NCBI GenBank assembly: GCA_963668325.1
Contig: OY764222.1
Span: forward strand, 620,001 to 684,000
From: MPNP01 sp963668325
GTDB taxonomy: Bacteria; Pseudomonadota; Alphaproteobacteria; Rhodobacterales; Rhodobacteraceae
DNA length: 64,000 nt
Direction of reading: 5' to 3'
A model generated the notes under the pieces. That model was not told the origin of the DNA. It searched no databases and saw only the letters and a program-made list of their open reading frames with translations. Shown piece by piece: positions 56,215 to 64,000 of the stretch (the stretch's first letter is position 1; the number at the start of each line of letters is the position of its first letter). The translations under genes and the position numbers were made by a program.

Positions 56215-56579
56215 TCTTTTCCCTGGGATCGTTTGCTGATTAGACTACCTTAAAGCAACACAAAAAGATCGCAGACCATTTTGCTGGCGTTAGCTAAATG
56301 GTAGTTCCTAGCCATTACCGCCCCTCGGAGTTTGAGTTAGGCTGAACTTCACAAATAAAATTAGAATTTAATTTTCCCCAACCTTCCTTTACAAGGGGAT
56401 ACAGGGCTATTCCAGTAGATTTTCAAACTGTCCCTTTTATGGGAACACTCTAATTCTTGACTTCCGACATTCAAACGCTGGGACCCCGATGACACGAGGT
56501 TTATGAACAGGAATTCGGGTGGTTTTGCGGAGAGTTGGATTGCCCGAATGGGTCGCAAAACAGTTCAATTATTGATGGC
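56215..56579. other. Intergenic region after the Fic gene
   Basis: No supported gene in these 365 bases. A short minus-strand open frame (56361-56558) has no recognisable content. Confidence 0.45.
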
Positions 56580-56986
56580 TTATGCCCCTTCGATGTTCAT
56601 GAGAACGGTCAACGGTATTCGATCAAGCCGGTCCTCGATCCCGCAGCGTACCATTAACCGCGACACATGATTGTGATAGAATCCACCGACCGGTGCAGCA
56701 TAATGAAGCCTCACATTTTCGTCGATGTTGGCTTTACCTTGCAAATCTTTCCTCGCCGCTTTTGTCGCCTTACTGTGGCGAATAATCATATCGCCTTCAT
56801 TCACCGGTGCGTTCTGGTGTTGCAATCCGACAAACAGCTCTTCAACCCATTCCTGGTGTGCTCGCATTTTCCCGGCTTGCAGCATCTTTTCTACACCCAT
56901 CAAATCATGCTTCAGTGGCAATGGACTCAAGATGGTGTGATCGGCCAAGCGGGGTATTCTGGAGATCACAAGGCCCTCCTTACAGT
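56580..56986 (-). pseudogene. C-terminal fragment of an unidentified protein, cut by IS1182
   Basis: The minus strand encodes about 135 codons ending ...LHYAAPVGGFYHNHVSRLMV and RLDRIPLTVLMNIEGA. Upstream the frame runs into the IS1182 left end at 56987. The gene's 5' part is not found on the other side of the element, so a deletion accompanied the insertion. Family not recognised. Confidence 0.45.
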
Positions 56987-58897
56987 GGAGACTGTGAAAG
57001 TATTTGATTTTCATTATTTCGGGGGCTTTACCCAGACCTTCAAATCAAGGTTGTTTTGACCTCGCTTCAGAGTAAAAACAAGGTTAAATTTCACCAATAA
57101 TTATCACAAAGTCACTTTCATCCAAAAATCCTTGCTTTCAGGGTCATTTTGACCCAAAAACACAAAAAACATACTCTTTCCCAGAAAAAATCACATACGT
57201 ATCCCTTGAAGTTCTCTTCTAGCCCTACAATACGCAACAAAAGCCCCCACACCAATCTCATTCAAGACCCGTTTGAAATTGTAACACAACGTCATCAGGT
57301 TCAACTCACCACGGCACTTGGCCAGACCACGCATCAGGAAATAATTGATCCCAGCCCAACATTTGAGGGTTCCAAAAGGATGTTCAACCAAAGACCCACG
57401 CTGACGCATGACCCCTGCACCCTTGGCCATCCGCTGACGATGGCGATCCATCACAGCTTCATGTTCCCAACGTCTAATAAGACGATAGGTCTTGCTCGGC
57501 GCCAGACAATGTTCTTTGCGAGGACATGCACCACACACCTTGGCACTCAAACGATAAGTCAAATAACGCTTGCCTTTATGAGTATGTTTGCCAGCACTGG
57601 GAGTTAACTTCTGGCCCGCCGGACAGACATAGGTATCAGTCGTTTTATCGTACTGGAAATCATCACGCCCAAAACGACCATCCAAGCCCTTGTGGGAGGC
57701 CTGTTTCGGTAAGGGTACATACATCGCCATTCCCTTCTCTTCGCACGCTTTCAAATGTTCGCCATTCGCATAACCGGTATCCGCCAGACCAACCAAATCC
57801 TTGCTGCCTGTCGCCTCCTGGGCTTTTGTCATCATCGGTGCCAGCTGCTGGGTATCATTGCCATCCTGCACCAGATCAACCGCCACAATCAGCTTGGCTT
57901 CATCATCCACCGCAATCTGGCCATTATAACCAACTACACTTTTCCCCCGCTTGCTTAACAGGCGAGCATCCGGATCAACCTCCGAAAGCTGTTTCTCACC
58001 ACTGGCTTGCAAACGTTCCTGCCAAGCCTTCTTCTGCTCACAACGAGCCACTAAAGCAGCCATCTTGGCAACCAGGTCAGGATCAGATAAGTCTCCCTCA
58101 GCATCGGTGTCATCTGCTTCGGCCAACGCCTCAAAGTAAGCCGCAATCTTGCTATCCAGATGAGAAATCTCACGGGCAAGTTCACTCTTGGTATGAACAG
58201 TGGCACCATTGGCACTGGCCTTCAAAAAAGTCCCGTCAACAGCGACCCGACGACCTCCAATCAAGGACAAGTCCCGACAAACCTGGACAAACTCACGGTT
58301 GACATTCCGCAAGGCCACAAGGTTGTTCTTGCGAAAATCGGAAATGGTCTTGTAAGTCGGTCTCGCTCCCTGACACAACCACATCACTTCGACATTACAC
58401 CGGGTTGCCTTTTCCAGAGCACGGGAACTACGAATTTTGTTTTGATAGCCATAGATATAGAGCTTCAATAGTACTGCCGGATCATAGGGAGGTTGGCCTG
58501 AACCAGACCATGCCTCGGCATGTCCAAACCCCATCTCGCTCAAAGCAAGCGTCTGGACAAATGCATCAATTGCCCGGACCGGATTGTCCGGGGCAACATA
58601 ATCATTCAAACTCGGTGGTAACAACTGAACCGCCGTGCGGGGCTGAAGTTCCTGGTACCGTCGTTTTGACATTGTTAATCCTAAATTGAAAAAAGTGATT
58701 TATTGTTCAGAAGCAGTGAATCAGAGATGATGCACGAAGACAAGAGGGAAAAGGGGTGATTGTTGAAAAAATATTCAGGGGAATGGAAAAGGGTTGATAG
58801 ACCAGGATAAACGTGACTGAAAGGAGTGGGGTCAGGCTATAAAAACTGCAAAAATATTACTCAATAAAGGGTTGATTTGAATACTTTCACAGTCTCC
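56987..58897 (-). mobile_element. Complete IS1182-family insertion sequence
   Basis: Ends are GGAGACTGTGAAAGTATT at 56987 and its inverted copy AATACTTTCACAGTCTCC ending at 58897. About 1.9 kb with one transposase gene. No target duplication is apparent, and GC content differs on the two sides, so an adjacent deletion or rearrangement is likely. Related ends occur at 30968-30984 and 36266/36424. Confidence 0.85.
57191..58672 (-). CDS. IS1182-family transposase
   Basis: A 493-residue DDE transposase. N-terminal DUF772-like part: SLNDYVAPDNPVRAIDAFV and YDPAVLLKLYIYGY. The catalytic core includes RRVAVDGTFLKASA, GLADTGYANGEH and the C-terminal LVEHPFGTLKCWAGINYF. An internal Cys-rich element (YVCPAGQKL ... 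CGACPRKEHC) is typical of the family. It appears intact. Confidence 0.92.
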   Translation of the reverse strand: MSKRRYQELQPRTAVQLLPPSLNDYVAPDNPVRAIDAFVQTLALSEMGFGHAEAWSGSGQPPYDPAVLLKLYIYGYQNKIRSSRALEKATRCNVEVMWLCQGARPTYKTISDFRKNNLVALRNVNREFVQVCRDLSLIGGRRVAVDGTFLKASANGATVHTKSELAREISHLDSKIAAYFEALAEADDTDAEGDLSDPDLVAKMAALVARCEQKKAWQERLQASGEKQLSEVDPDARLLSKRGKSVVGYNGQIAVDDEAKLIVAVDLVQDGNDTQQLAPMMTKAQEATGSKDLVGLADTGYANGEHLKACEEKGMAMYVPLPKQASHKGLDGRFGRDDFQYDKTTDTYVCPAGQKLTPSAGKHTHKGKRYLTYRLSAKVCGACPRKEHCLAPSKTYRLIRRWEHEAVMDRHRQRMAKGAGVMRQRGSLVEHPFGTLKCWAGINYFLMRGLAKCRGELNLMTLCYNFKRVLNEIGVGAFVAYCRARRELQGIRM

Positions 58898-59719
58898 TGG
58901 GCGCCGCAAGATACAGAAGAAGCAGGGCGGTCGGATGAGGAAGAGTCAAACGGGGCGGATAACCATCGGCAACGGTGCCACCAGGCCAGCACGCTCATGC
59001 TCGTACCACCCACAGGTGGCACGATCCGGGGGTCGTGCGGTGGTAATTGCTGGCACGTCGATTCCCCCCCCCACGCGGCCGTCAGGGGTGTCTACGATAC
59101 CACCACAAGGTCGGAGCGAGGCAAGCCATCTACCCCAATATCCTGGCACTGCAACCTTCATTTGATTCTCCCTTTTATTGCCTGGTGATCAAGGCGGTCA
59201 TTATTATTCGAAATCTTTATTCTTTTGGTGTTTGATTCCTACCAGCAATTTAATAGGTAATCTACCGCCAATTGCAATATTTATTCCCAGGAAAAATACA
59301 AGGGGAATATACGTTTGGACCAGCACTGGCATTTACTCGGAACAAGATGTCTTGAAGTCATTATCGTGGCCATCAAATTGATTCGTGGTTGCTGCGGCCC
59401 CTTTTCTGTTTTTGTTTGATGTTGTTTTTTAAATTATGGCAATCTGGATTTCTCACATTAATTTCGACCGAAGTAAGATAAATTTTTTCAGGATGCTTTG
59501 TTTTTATTATCAAATTCGTTGGTGGTGATATTTCTTGGCCTGGCAGATGATTTGTTCACTCAATTCTTCCCCAAGGCAAAAATTTGAACCTATTCTGGTT
59601 TGGCCTTAATCCCTGGGTAAAACGAATGCCATTGTGTGCCCAGGACAACCGGCTTGCTATGAGTACGAATATGAGCAGAACAAAACCGCCAATCTTTTTA
59701 TGCTCCATGTCTCCTTGAA
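58898..59719. other. GC-rich remnant (58898-59160) followed by AT-rich non-coding DNA
   Basis: Positions 58898-59160 are strikingly GC-rich compared with everything around, with a run of C near 59066. No family could be recognised on either strand. 59161-59719 is AT-rich and has no supported gene. The GC-rich block is probably a scrap of foreign DNA left beside the IS1182 copy. Confidence 0.45.
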
Positions 59720-60166
59720 AGGGAGGGCGTTATGTCAAGGTCACCGACCGTCGAATGAAGAGGAATTTTGCCGCTGTGCTGAAAGGCCTTGCTGCTGATC
59801 ATTTTCCCACGAAGAAAATTGTCCTGGTGATGGGCAATTTGAATACCCACAAACTCTCGACCCTTTATGACCGATTTGATCATGCAGAGGCTTTTCGTTT
59901 AGCTCAAAGGTTTGAGGTTCACCATTCACCCAAGCACGGCAGTTGGCTTTATGCCGATATCGGTAAAATTGGCTGAAAGTGAACTCAATGTTCTGACATC
60001 ACAGTGTTTCCAAAGGTGTATTCCTGACCGTGGGACCTTGGTTCGTGAAATCTGCACCTGGCAGGTTTATCGAAATGGGGAGGCAAGACCGATGAACTGG
60101 CGGTTCAGGACTGAGGATGCCCACATCAAGTTGAAATTGATAACTGTCCCTCACAAGCAATGTTAG
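59720..60166 (+). pseudogene. IS630-family transposase remnant
   Basis: The + strand reads RYVKVTDRRMKRNFAAVLKG, then FPTKKIVLVMGNLNTHKLS and AQRFEVHHSPKHGSWL. After a short insertion the match resumes in another frame as AESELNVLTSQCFQRCIPDR and WRFRTEDAHIKLK. This is the C-terminal half of an IS630 transposase. The catalytic Asp of the usual VMDNLNTH reads Gly (VMGNLNTH). A palindrome-like insertion at 59949-59968 shifts the frame, so the gene is dead twice over. Confidence 0.75.
59949..59968. repeat. Third copy of the recurrent palindrome core
   Basis: TTATGCCGATATCGGTAAAA replaces about five bases of the usual IS630 sequence between SWL and the MAES codons. Its core TATGCCGATATCGG matches 30399-30412 exactly. 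Confidence 0.6.
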
Positions 60167-60241
60167 CTTTCTGGGCTCTGTCAAGATAACTTAGCTTGCC
60201 TGATTTCATTGCTTATTCTGTAAATCCCGGGACTATCTGTT

Positions 60242-60757
60242 TCAACCCATCGCAGTCAGAAAAAAATCCACAAGTATGCCCCAAAACAGAGGGAAATTTA
60301 CCGCCAGGGTGCCTGCAACCAGAAAAGTAATACCAGGGCCAACTACTCTGGACCCTTGACTGCTGATCTGATTGAAGAGCAACAGACTTCGAACAATGGC
60401 AATAAATCCCATAAACTGAATAACCAGGACGACAAGTTCAATCAGTTCTTGGGTAGTCCCTACGTTCAGGGGTGAAATTACTTGCCTGTCGTATTCAAAA
60501 ATCGAACGGGGATTCAATTCCTGCCTGATGCCAAAAAATGTTTCACTCAATAGAGATATGGCACTGGGGAGAGCGATAAAAATTATACCTATAACGAAGC
60601 CCACCAGAGGGCTCAACCAGGAACTGTATTGGGGACCCAGTTCGGATCTTTTGGCGGCATTTCGAAAACTCTGGATAACAAGAAGCAAGCCAACCAGATA
60701 GAAGATTCCCCTTAATAAGCTTTCAAACGCATAAATAAAACCGACAAGTTCAGCCAC
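60242..60757 (-). CDS. DotE/IcmC-like (TraQ-like) membrane protein of type IVB secretion
   Basis: A 171-residue protein with four membrane helices (about 8-30, 47-67, 102-122, 142-165), started at GTG 60757 behind TAGGAGCTC. Size, topology and its place right after dotG- and dotF-like genes match IcmC/DotE of Legionella and TraQ of IncI plasmids, inner-membrane components of unclear role in the translocation complex. The identification depends strongly on gene order. Confidence 0.65.
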   Translation of the reverse strand: MAELVGFIYAFESLLRGIFYLVGLLLVIQSFRNAAKRSELGPQYSSWLSPLVGFVIGIIFIALPSAISLLSETFFGIRQELNPRSIFEYDRQVISPLNVGTTQELIELVVLVIQFMGFIAIVRSLLLFNQISSQGSRVVGPGITFLVAGTLAVNFPLFWGILVDFFLTAMG

Positions 60758-60771
60758 ATCCTAAAGAGCTC

Positions 60772-62676
60772 CTAATTCAGATAAACGATGCCATTTTCCA
60801 TTACTATCAGACGACCGGTATCATCCTCCTTTATATTGAGAACCAATCCAAACCCTGGGACATCATCCCCGATGCTAACTCCATCCAGGGAGGCATAGCC
60901 ACTTTCCCTCGGGGAAAGGGACCTGATTACCAATTGGTCATCTGATTGGGCTGTCAGCAAAGGAACAAACTGTTTTTCTTCCTTCACTAGGGTGCTTTCA
61001 AATTCCAGGCTTTCCATAATTTTCACAGCTGAGGGGGCTTTTACCATCTTTGGGCCTGTTTCACCTGATTTGGTAGTCTCAACTTCAACAGGCTGAATAT
61101 TGGTGACCACCTTTGTCTTATCCGGAAAACCACTTATTCTGAATTTGTCAGCCAAGTCTATTGCCAAATCTAGACCTGGCTCCTGGTGGTATTGTCTTGG
61201 TTGGAAAACCTGCTCGGGTATTGTCTCAAAGGGATTGGCCGAAGGCTTGGTTTCTCTCAAAAAATTTAGAATATCCTGGGTTGTGGAATTCAGGGATGCC
61301 ATTTGCACGGTTATGGTTTGTACCATTGCATTTAATCCTTTCCATTCACTACTGACAAGATTGAGGGGAAGGAATTCAGGGATTGGCCGTTCTGTATCTG
61401 ATGCCACCGAAGGAATATACACATCCATTTTTATGGCTGGAGCTGTTATTTTTTCTTCCATACCAATTTCAGCAAACAAAGGTGTTCTTTCTGGAGCATT
61501 TTCAAACAACTCCTGGGAATTAATACCATTCACCTCCTTCCAGGTTGTCGTCATACGAGCCTCACCTGAAACAGGATTACCATCAGGGTCCAAAAGGATA
61601 TGGTCTCTTGTTCCCAATCCCGATTGCTTGGTTGTATCCTTGGCTAAATGGGAGTTTTGTGCCATGGCATCGTTCCCAGCATCCATTAAATTGTCTTCAA
61701 TGGCAGGAGTGTCCTGTAACTTAGCAAGATTCCTCTGGATTGCGGTAATTTCTTCCAAGCTGGTTTCGGCAAGACTCTGCCAAAAACTGAGTTCCTGTTT
61801 TGTAATTTCCTGATCGGGCTTGATTTCTTCCCCTGCTCGAAAGGGACTGTTAATTTCTTGGGTCAGATCCATTCCCTCCGGTACATTTTCCTTGGATTTC
61901 TCCAGCTGGTGGTTTATTTCCTCTGCCTCAACTAAACTTGCATTGGGTATTATTCTTTGGTCGCCAATAGCTGTATTGGAAATGTATTCAATGGCTCTTT
62001 GGGCGTTATTCTCAATAAAGACAAAATGATTGACCAATAAAAACGCGGTTATGATTATCAAAGCAACCATTGCCTTGATTCCCCAGGTTTTTCCAATCAA
62101 GGAAAATCTCAACGGCTTGGCCAACCTTATTCCTTTAGTCGACCTGCTTGCCGAGATGGTTCTGGCATTCTGCTCCTGGATATTCTCTTCATCCGGTAGT
62201 TTGGCCGGCGATTGATTGGTTTTGCTGCTTTCTGGTATTTCTTCGGGTAGAATTTCCTGCATTATATCCTCAACCAATTTTTCCCTTTCAAGTTGTTGTG
62301 CATTCGAGGGGTTTTGCTGGTTTGGTTTGTCAAAGATCTCATCAGTAAAGTCATCCGGATCCATCAAGTTCCACTCATTCATAACCAGATCTTCCGGGTC
62401 TTTGGGACCTGTGGCCTTTCTTGAGCGAGTAGATTTGGTCTTTGTCGTTGTTTTGGTGGTTCTTGATGGTGGTCGTCCGGGTTTCCTTCCAGGAGTTTTT
62501 GCTTTGACCGGAGCAGGTTTCATTTTCTTTGGCCCAGGTTTGGCTGGAGCCTTTTTGGTAGCGGGATTGACTGTACTGGTCCCTTTCGTATTCCTTGGGG
62601 TGCTTTTGGTCTGTTTACTAACTCTGGGCTTTTTCACAGGAGTTGTTTTCTCGTCTTTCTCTATTGGATTTTTCAT
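60772..62676 (-). CDS. DotF/IcmG-like (TraP-like) type IVB secretion protein
   Basis: A 634-residue single-pass membrane protein. Residues 1-90 are extremely Lys/Pro/Thr-rich, 91-190 acidic, and one membrane helix spans about 201-221. A long polar periplasmic part follows. The C-terminal ~60 residues are beta-rich (VIRSLSPRESGYASLDGVSI, DDVPGFGLVLNI), like the end of TraP/DotF. DotF lies in the inner membrane around the DotCDFGH core. It is much longer than Legionella DotF (about 270 residues), mainly through its N-terminal and linker regions. It is 26 bp after dotG and 14 bp before dotE. Confidence 0.65.
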   Translation of the reverse strand: MKNPIEKDEKTTPVKKPRVSKQTKSTPRNTKGTSTVNPATKKAPAKPGPKKMKPAPVKAKTPGRKPGRPPSRTTKTTTKTKSTRSRKATGPKDPEDLVMNEWNLMDPDDFTDEIFDKPNQQNPSNAQQLEREKLVEDIMQEILPEEIPESSKTNQSPAKLPDEENIQEQNARTISASRSTKGIRLAKPLRFSLIGKTWGIKAMVALIIITAFLLVNHFVFIENNAQRAIEYISNTAIGDQRIIPNASLVEAEEINHQLEKSKENVPEGMDLTQEINSPFRAGEEIKPDQEITKQELSFWQSLAETSLEEITAIQRNLAKLQDTPAIEDNLMDAGNDAMAQNSHLAKDTTKQSGLGTRDHILLDPDGNPVSGEARMTTTWKEVNGINSQELFENAPERTPLFAEIGMEEKITAPAIKMDVYIPSVASDTERPIPEFLPLNLVSSEWKGLNAMVQTITVQMASLNSTTQDILNFLRETKPSANPFETIPEQVFQPRQYHQEPGLDLAIDLADKFRISGFPDKTKVVTNIQPVEVETTKSGETGPKMVKAPSAVKIMESLEFESTLVKEEKQFVPLLTAQSDDQLVIRSLSPRESGYASLDGVSIGDDVPGFGLVLNIKEDDTGRLIVMENGIVYLN

Positions 62677-62702
62677 TACTGTTACCTTCCTCGTTTACGT
62701 GT

Positions 62703-64000
62703 CTAATTCAGGTTCACTGTTGAACCGGTGAACAAAATGCCGACAGGATGCCCGCTTTGAATGGTGATCAAGGGACCCCTTGGGATATGATTGGTAATAT
62801 CTGACGAAATGGCACTGAAGCTGTTTTTCAGCCCGGCATATCCTGCTTGTTCAAGAGTTGAGGGTTCCGCAACCAACACTTGGGAATTGCCAATTACTCC
62901 TATGGTTGAACGGGGTTGAGCAAGACTTTCGGCCAAACCGGAAATAAATGACGTAGCAAAAACAGGGCCATATCTTTGTAGAAGTCGAGGTTCTACCTTG
63001 CTAGCAATAAGTGATTGTCCTTCAATGCCATCTATAGCCAAGGCGGAGGCGGTAAATTCCTGACCTGTCAAATCCACCAGCTTATTGAAGGAAACCAATA
63101 CTCCTTGGCCACCTGGTGAAGTATTAAATTGTCCTACCAGCCGCCAACCCTTGTACGACCCATGTGTAATTTCAACCAGTATGGGGCCGGGGAAATCCGA
63201 GGTTACTTCGGCAATAACTTCAGCATAGAATATGCTACCTGCTGAAATTCTTTTAATTGACCCTTCATTGTCTTTGCCTTCGTTTTGGTCAGTTGTCCCC
63301 AAAGCAGGGCTGTTTCCAAGTATGGTAGATGGTTCCGTGGGGGTACCATTTTGATCATCAGGGTCTGTAAAGAAACCTGCTTCCGGGGTTTGTACAACCA
63401 AGGCATTGGCAATTGCATTCATCTGATTAAGAACAGCCAACCCATACTTGGATTGTTTTTGCGAATTATCATTCTGGGTTGGGTTAGGCATATAGTTTGT
63501 ACTGGTGCTGAGGATGGTTACTTCGCCTTGGGATTGGCGAGAGTCATTTTTCACCAGTGGGTTTGAGACCTGCGGTGTGTCGAGCTGCAGAGAATTGTTT
63601 AATGCCGCAAGTAAATCCTCGGCGGTATTCTTTTCATTGGCAATCGGTGACTTATCCTGAAGCAGGGCATCCCTTTCTGATTCTTGCGTTTGATCTGACA
63701 AAATCTCCTGATCTGAAGTTGACCAGGGTAGCAGGACTGAAATCTCTTCGACCTGGATTGTTTCAGTAACAACTTCTGGAATCAAAATGTAGGATTCACT
63801 GGTATCCTCTACCGAAGCAATGTTCTTCTGGTTGGCAAGTTTTACCGTTTCCTGATACTGGTCGGAATTCCTTTGGGTATCTCCGCCTGGCGTCGTGATC
63901 ATCTTGGGAATTCTGGCCAAATGGGAGGTGTCCTGCTGAGTTGCCCGTATGCTTAGATAGATACCTCCAGCCAACCCCACCAAAATAACAGTAATACCCA
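62703..64000 (-). CDS. DotG/IcmE-like (TraO, VirB10-domain) type IVB core protein, 5' end outside window
   Basis: At least 430 residues; the frame is open to the window edge, where GITVILVGLAGGIYLSIR looks like an N-terminal membrane helix. A polar linker of about 220 residues follows, then a C-terminal VirB10/TrbI-like domain: RISAGSIFYAEVIAEVTSDF, GPILVEITHGSYKGWRLVGQ, SALAIDG, RYGPVFATSFISGL. This is the diagnostic domain of DotG/IcmE, which spans both membranes and forms the central channel. The N-terminal pentapeptide-like repeats of Legionella DotG are absent in the visible part. Confidence 0.75.
   Translation of the reverse strand, partial: GITVILVGLAGGIYLSIRATQQDTSHLARIPKMITTPGGDTQRNSDQYQETVKLANQKNIASVEDTSESYILIPEVVTETIQVEEISVLLPWSTSDQEILSDQTQESERDALLQDKSPIANEKNTAEDLLAALNNSLQLDTPQVSNPLVKNDSRQSQGEVTILSTSTNYMPNPTQNDNSQKQSKYGLAVLNQMNAIANALVVQTPEAGFFTDPDDQNGTPTEPSTILGNSPALGTTDQNEGKDNEGSIKRISAGSIFYAEVIAEVTSDFPGPILVEITHGSYKGWRLVGQFNTSPGGQGVLVSFNKLVDLTGQEFTASALAIDGIEGQSLIASKVEPRLLQRYGPVFATSFISGLAESLAQPRSTIGVIGNSQVLVAEPSTLEQAGYAGLKNSFSAISSDITNHIPRGPLITIQSGHPVGILFTGSTVNLN

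Noticed and set aside
57526..58302. 258-codon + strand frame in the IS1182 region
   Set aside because: It is antisense to the intact transposase and rich in Pro/His/Ser typical of a shadow frame.

Overview
The window looks like a stretch of an alphaproteobacterial chromosome of moderate to low GC. Three things point there: the F0 part of ATP synthase stands alone as an atpI-B-E-B'-F operon away from F1, there is a complete tripartite tricarboxylate (TctCBA) transporter, and the core genes resemble Rhodospirillales-like families. I cannot name a genus from the sequence alone.

Layout. (1) 0.2-12.2 kb is ordinary chromosome: a DMT exporter, a GDP-mannose enzyme (manC), an arginine transaminase/2-ketoarginine decarboxylase pair (aruH-aruI), the F0 operon headed by a YkvA-like gene, a tungstate ABC transporter (tupBCA) and a voltage-gated-type K+ channel. 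(2) 12.5-14.2 kb holds a DUF3800 gene broken by an in-frame stop and a long AT-rich gap. (3) 14.2-29.2 kb is a catabolic block on the + strand: a guanidino-hydrolase, a class III aminotransferase, the homoprotocatechuate ring-cleavage genes hpaF-E-D-G-H, a cytochrome P450, an MBL-fold hydrolase, a glutamine-synthetase-like ligase, a [2Fe-2S] ferredoxin and a TctCBA uptake system. (4) 29.4-36.9 kb is a graveyard of nested mobile elements (group II intron, recombinase-in-trio-like tyrosine recombinases, IS1182, ISNCY) enclosing a 12-repeat CRISPR array with cas2 and a frameshifted cas1. (5) 36.95-46.3 kb is a type III-A CRISPR-Cas operon (cas6, cas10/csm1, csm2-5, a Csm6-like CARF-HEPN gene). 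It converges on a second CARF protein whose C-terminus looks like a RelE mRNA interferase (Cami1-like). cas10 has a one-base frameshift just before its GGDD motif. (6) 46.8-50.6 kb returns to chromosomal-type genes (Bcr/CflA exporter, UPF0261/Tm-1-like protein, fatty acid desaturase). (7) 50.7-60.2 kb is a second decayed accessory region: a frameshifted AlbA-type ATPase, an ORF-collapsed group II intron, a broken plasmid-type HTH gene, a Fic protein, a full IS1182 copy, and IS5-like and IS630 remnants. (8) 60.2-64.0 kb is the end of a Dot/Icm (type IVB secretion or IncI-type conjugation) cluster, in the classical order dotG-dotF-dotE; dotG runs off the window.

How it fits together. The CRISPR block has every part of a type III-A cyclic-oligoadenylate immune system, including two kinds of CARF effector. 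Adaptation (cas1) and the polymerase (cas10) are both frameshifted in the sequence as given, and an ISNCY copy separates the cas1-cas2-array module from the csm operon. The catabolic block encodes lower-pathway degradation of homoprotocatechuate but no HpaBC hydroxylase; the P450 and ferredoxin are candidates for the missing upstream oxidation. Apparent single-base indels (cas1, cas10, a tyrosine recombinase, the AlbA ATPase, the HTH gene) occur only in accessory DNA, while about 29 kb of chromosomal genes have none. I therefore favour real decay over sequencing error. A 16-bp-arm palindrome found at three mobile-element breakpoints is the most unusual unexplained structure.
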